From Massilia sp. Bi118 (GTDB lineage Bacteria > Pseudomonadota > Gammaproteobacteria > Burkholderiales > Burkholderiaceae_D): 64,000 bases of DNA. The notes beneath the pieces are model-generated. The model saw only the letters and a list, made by a program, of their open reading frames with translations, searched no databases and was not told where the DNA came from. The stretch is from NCBI RefSeq assembly GCF_918697865.1, contig NZ_CAKKMV010000008.1:1-64000 (forward strand), given 5' to 3'. The translations under genes and the position numbers were made by a program. The first letter of the stretch is position 1. Every line of letters begins with the position of its first letter. Positions 62,516 through 64,000 of the stretch are shown here, one piece after another.

Positions 62516-64000
62516 ATGCAACAACACGCCCCGCGGCCCGAAGATCCATTGCACGACACTGACAGCCTTGCCGGCTCGCTCATGTTCCTGAGCGGAGGCG
62601 GCGAGGCCGGGGCACTGATGCGCAGCCAGGACTGGAGCGAGTCGCCGCTCGGGCATCCGCGCACCTGGCCGCAGGCGCTGCGCACCCTGGTCGGGCTGAT
62701 GCTCAACTCGGGGTTTCCGATGTTCGTCGCCTGGGGCGAGGAACTCGGCTTCCTGTACAACGACCCCTACCGCGACATCCTGGGCGACAAGCACCCGCGC
62801 GCGATGGGACGGCGCTTCCACGACATCTGGGCGGAAATCTGGGACGACATCGGTCCGCTGATCGACCGTGCGCTGCATGGCGAGGCGACCTATGCCGACC
62901 GTCTGCTGCTGGTGATGAACCGCCACGGCTATGACGAGCCGACCTGGTTCACCTTTTCCTACTCGCCGGTGCGCGACGAGCACGGCGCCATCCGCGGCAT
63001 GCACTGCGCCTGCGTCGAGGTCACCGAGCAGGTGCTGGCCGAAAAATACCGCGACGAGGAGAACGAGCGCTTTCGCGCGCTGTTCGAGCAGGCCCCTGGC
63101 ATCATGGCCGTTCTGCGCGGGCCCGACCACGTGTTCGAACTGACCAACCAGTCCTACCTGCAGCTGATCGGCCATCGCCAGATCGTCGGCAGGGCCGCGC
63201 GCGACGCGCTGCCGGAAGTGACCGGACAGGGCTTCTTCGAGCTGCTCGACCGCGTCTACACCACCGGCGAACCCTTCGTCGGCCACGCCCTGCCGCTGCG
63301 CGTGCAGCTCGAGCCGGGCGGGCCGCTGGTGGAGCGCTTCGTCGACTTCGTCTACCAGCCGATCCGCGACGCCGGCGGCGCCGTCTCCGGCATCTTCGTC
63401 GAGGGCAGCGACGTCACCCTGCGCAAGCAGGTCGAGGACGAGCTGCGCGCCGCCAACCGCCAGAAGGACCAGTTCCTCGCCATGCTGGCCCATGAGCTGC
63501 GCAATCCGCTGGCGCCGATCATGACCGCGGCCCAGCTGCTGAAGGTCGGCAGGCTCGATGCGCGCAGCGTGGCCAACGCCAGCGAGATCATCGCGCGCCA
63601 GGCCGCCCACATGACCGACCTGGTGAACGACCTGCTGGACGTCTCGCGCGTCACCCGCGGCCTGGTCACGCTCGAGAAGGAAGAGCTGGACCTGAACGTG
63701 ATCGTGTCCGCCGCAGTGGAGCAGGTGCGTCCGCTGGTCGACGCGCGGCGCCACTCCCTGACCCTGCAGCTGTCCGGCCGCAGCGCCCACGTGGTCGGCG
63801 ACCGCACCCGCCTGGTGCAGGTGATCTCGAATATCCTCAACAATGCCGCCAAGTACACCGCGCCGGGCGGCCGCCTCACGCTATCGGTGACGGTGGACGA
63901 ACAGCGCGTGCTGGTGGCGGTGCGCGACAACGGCGTCGGCATCGCGCCCGACATCCTGCCCTACATCTTCGACCTCTTCACCCAGGCCGAGCGCACCCCT
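62516..64000 (+). CDS. PAS-domain sensor histidine kinase (3' end beyond window)
   Basis: 495 codons are visible and the frame is still open at the window edge. Two PAS-type sensor regions are present: FPMFVAWGEELGFLYNDPYR to CACVEVTEQV, and ENERFRALFEQAPGIMAVLR to GSDVTLRKQV. The dimerisation domain has the phospho-acceptor His at about residue 326 in FLAMLAHELRNPLAPIMTAA. The ATPase domain shows the N-box SNILNNAAKYT and G1 box VRDNGVGIAPDI. No membrane segment is seen. Such proteins often carry a C-terminal receiver domain, which would lie outside the window. The start is the ATG 85 nt after the tRNA end; no strong ribosome site precedes it. Confidence 0.9.
   Translation, partial: MQQHAPRPEDPLHDTDSLAGSLMFLSGGGEAGALMRSQDWSESPLGHPRTWPQALRTLVGLMLNSGFPMFVAWGEELGFLYNDPYRDILGDKHPRAMGRRFHDIWAEIWDDIGPLIDRALHGEATYADRLLLVMNRHGYDEPTWFTFSYSPVRDEHGAIRGMHCACVEVTEQVLAEKYRDEENERFRALFEQAPGIMAVLRGPDHVFELTNQSYLQLIGHRQIVGRAARDALPEVTGQGFFELLDRVYTTGEPFVGHALPLRVQLEPGGPLVERFVDFVYQPIRDAGGAVSGIFVEGSDVTLRKQVEDELRAANRQKDQFLAMLAHELRNPLAPIMTAAQLLKVGRLDARSVANASEIIARQAAHMTDLVNDLLDVSRVTRGLVTLEKEELDLNVIVSAAVEQVRPLVDARRHSLTLQLSGRSAHVVGDRTRLVQVISNILNNAAKYTAPGGRLTLSVTVDEQRVLVAVRDNGVGIAPDILPYIFDLFTQAERTP

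Overview
The window reads as one stretch of a GC-rich betaproteobacterial chromosome, most likely an Oxalobacteraceae member of the Massilia/Duganella/Telluria type. This is inferred from gene content and order: lptD-surA-pdxA-rsmA beside amgK-murU-pepP-ubiH, fur divergent from bamE-dapB, leuS-lptE-holA-proA, split pntAA-pntAB-pntB, and a PEP-CTERM protein. No rRNA gene or whole-genome comparison is available here to fix the genus.

Layout. 0.1-2.4 kb: a DUF72 protein, a YefM/YoeB toxin-antitoxin pair with a visible operator, and a PEP-CTERM protein. 2.4-10.4 kb: a secreted CocE-type hydrolase, a chemoreceptor, a GST, a FEN-type exonuclease, a receiver protein lacking its phospho-acceptor, CheW, MnmA and a Nudix hydrolase. 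10.6-14.7 kb: the proton-translocating transhydrogenase operon and a methyltransferase. 14.7-24.7 kb: a leftward amgK-murU-pepP-ubiH cluster (muropeptide-sugar salvage, peptidase, quinone hydroxylase) divergent from rightward lptD-surA-pdxA-rsmA. 24.7-30.4 kb: a shortened haloperoxidase-like protein, a small secreted peptide, two paralogous lipoproteins, a HAD phosphatase, hrcA and a hydrolase. 30.4-41.5 kb: mostly housekeeping genes (fur, bamE, dapB, leuS, lptE, holA, proA, a HemJ-like protein, an RlmL-type methylase, an MFS pump) plus an orphan barstar. 41.7-50.6 kb: a signalling block (HDOD-GAF-histidine kinase, then REC-PAS-GGDEF-EAL, then a 13-repeat Sel1 protein) and a two-domain M16 peptidase. 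50.6-57.3 kb: an RsbQ-like hydrolase, a LexA-box-controlled radical-SAM/UdgX DNA-repair pair, a CPBP protease, a TraB/GumN protein and a serine acetyltransferase.

The most unusual locus is 57.36-62.43 kb. A tRNA-Gly(CCC) gene is split in the 3' strand of its anticodon stem by a group II intron. The exon halves (39 + 35 nt) join to exactly 74 nt. EBS1 and EBS2 candidates in the intron match the 5' exon. The intron carries a second, complete and different-sequence tRNA-Gly(CCC) just upstream of its reverse-transcriptase gene. Its catalytic domain V is itself interrupted by a second group II intron with its own reverse transcriptase and its own EBS1 match, making a twintron. Removing the inner intron restores a 34-nt domain V with a GAAA tetraloop. 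I read this as a nested retroelement that brings a replacement tRNA for the gene it breaks.

Two families of intergenic palindromes recur. One is dRS3-like (core ATTCCCGC...GCGGGAAT) with six sites. The other is about 103 bp, with a 47-nt core 46/47 identical at two loci 27 kb apart and flanking stems that differ in sequence but keep pairing. The window ends inside a sensor histidine kinase.
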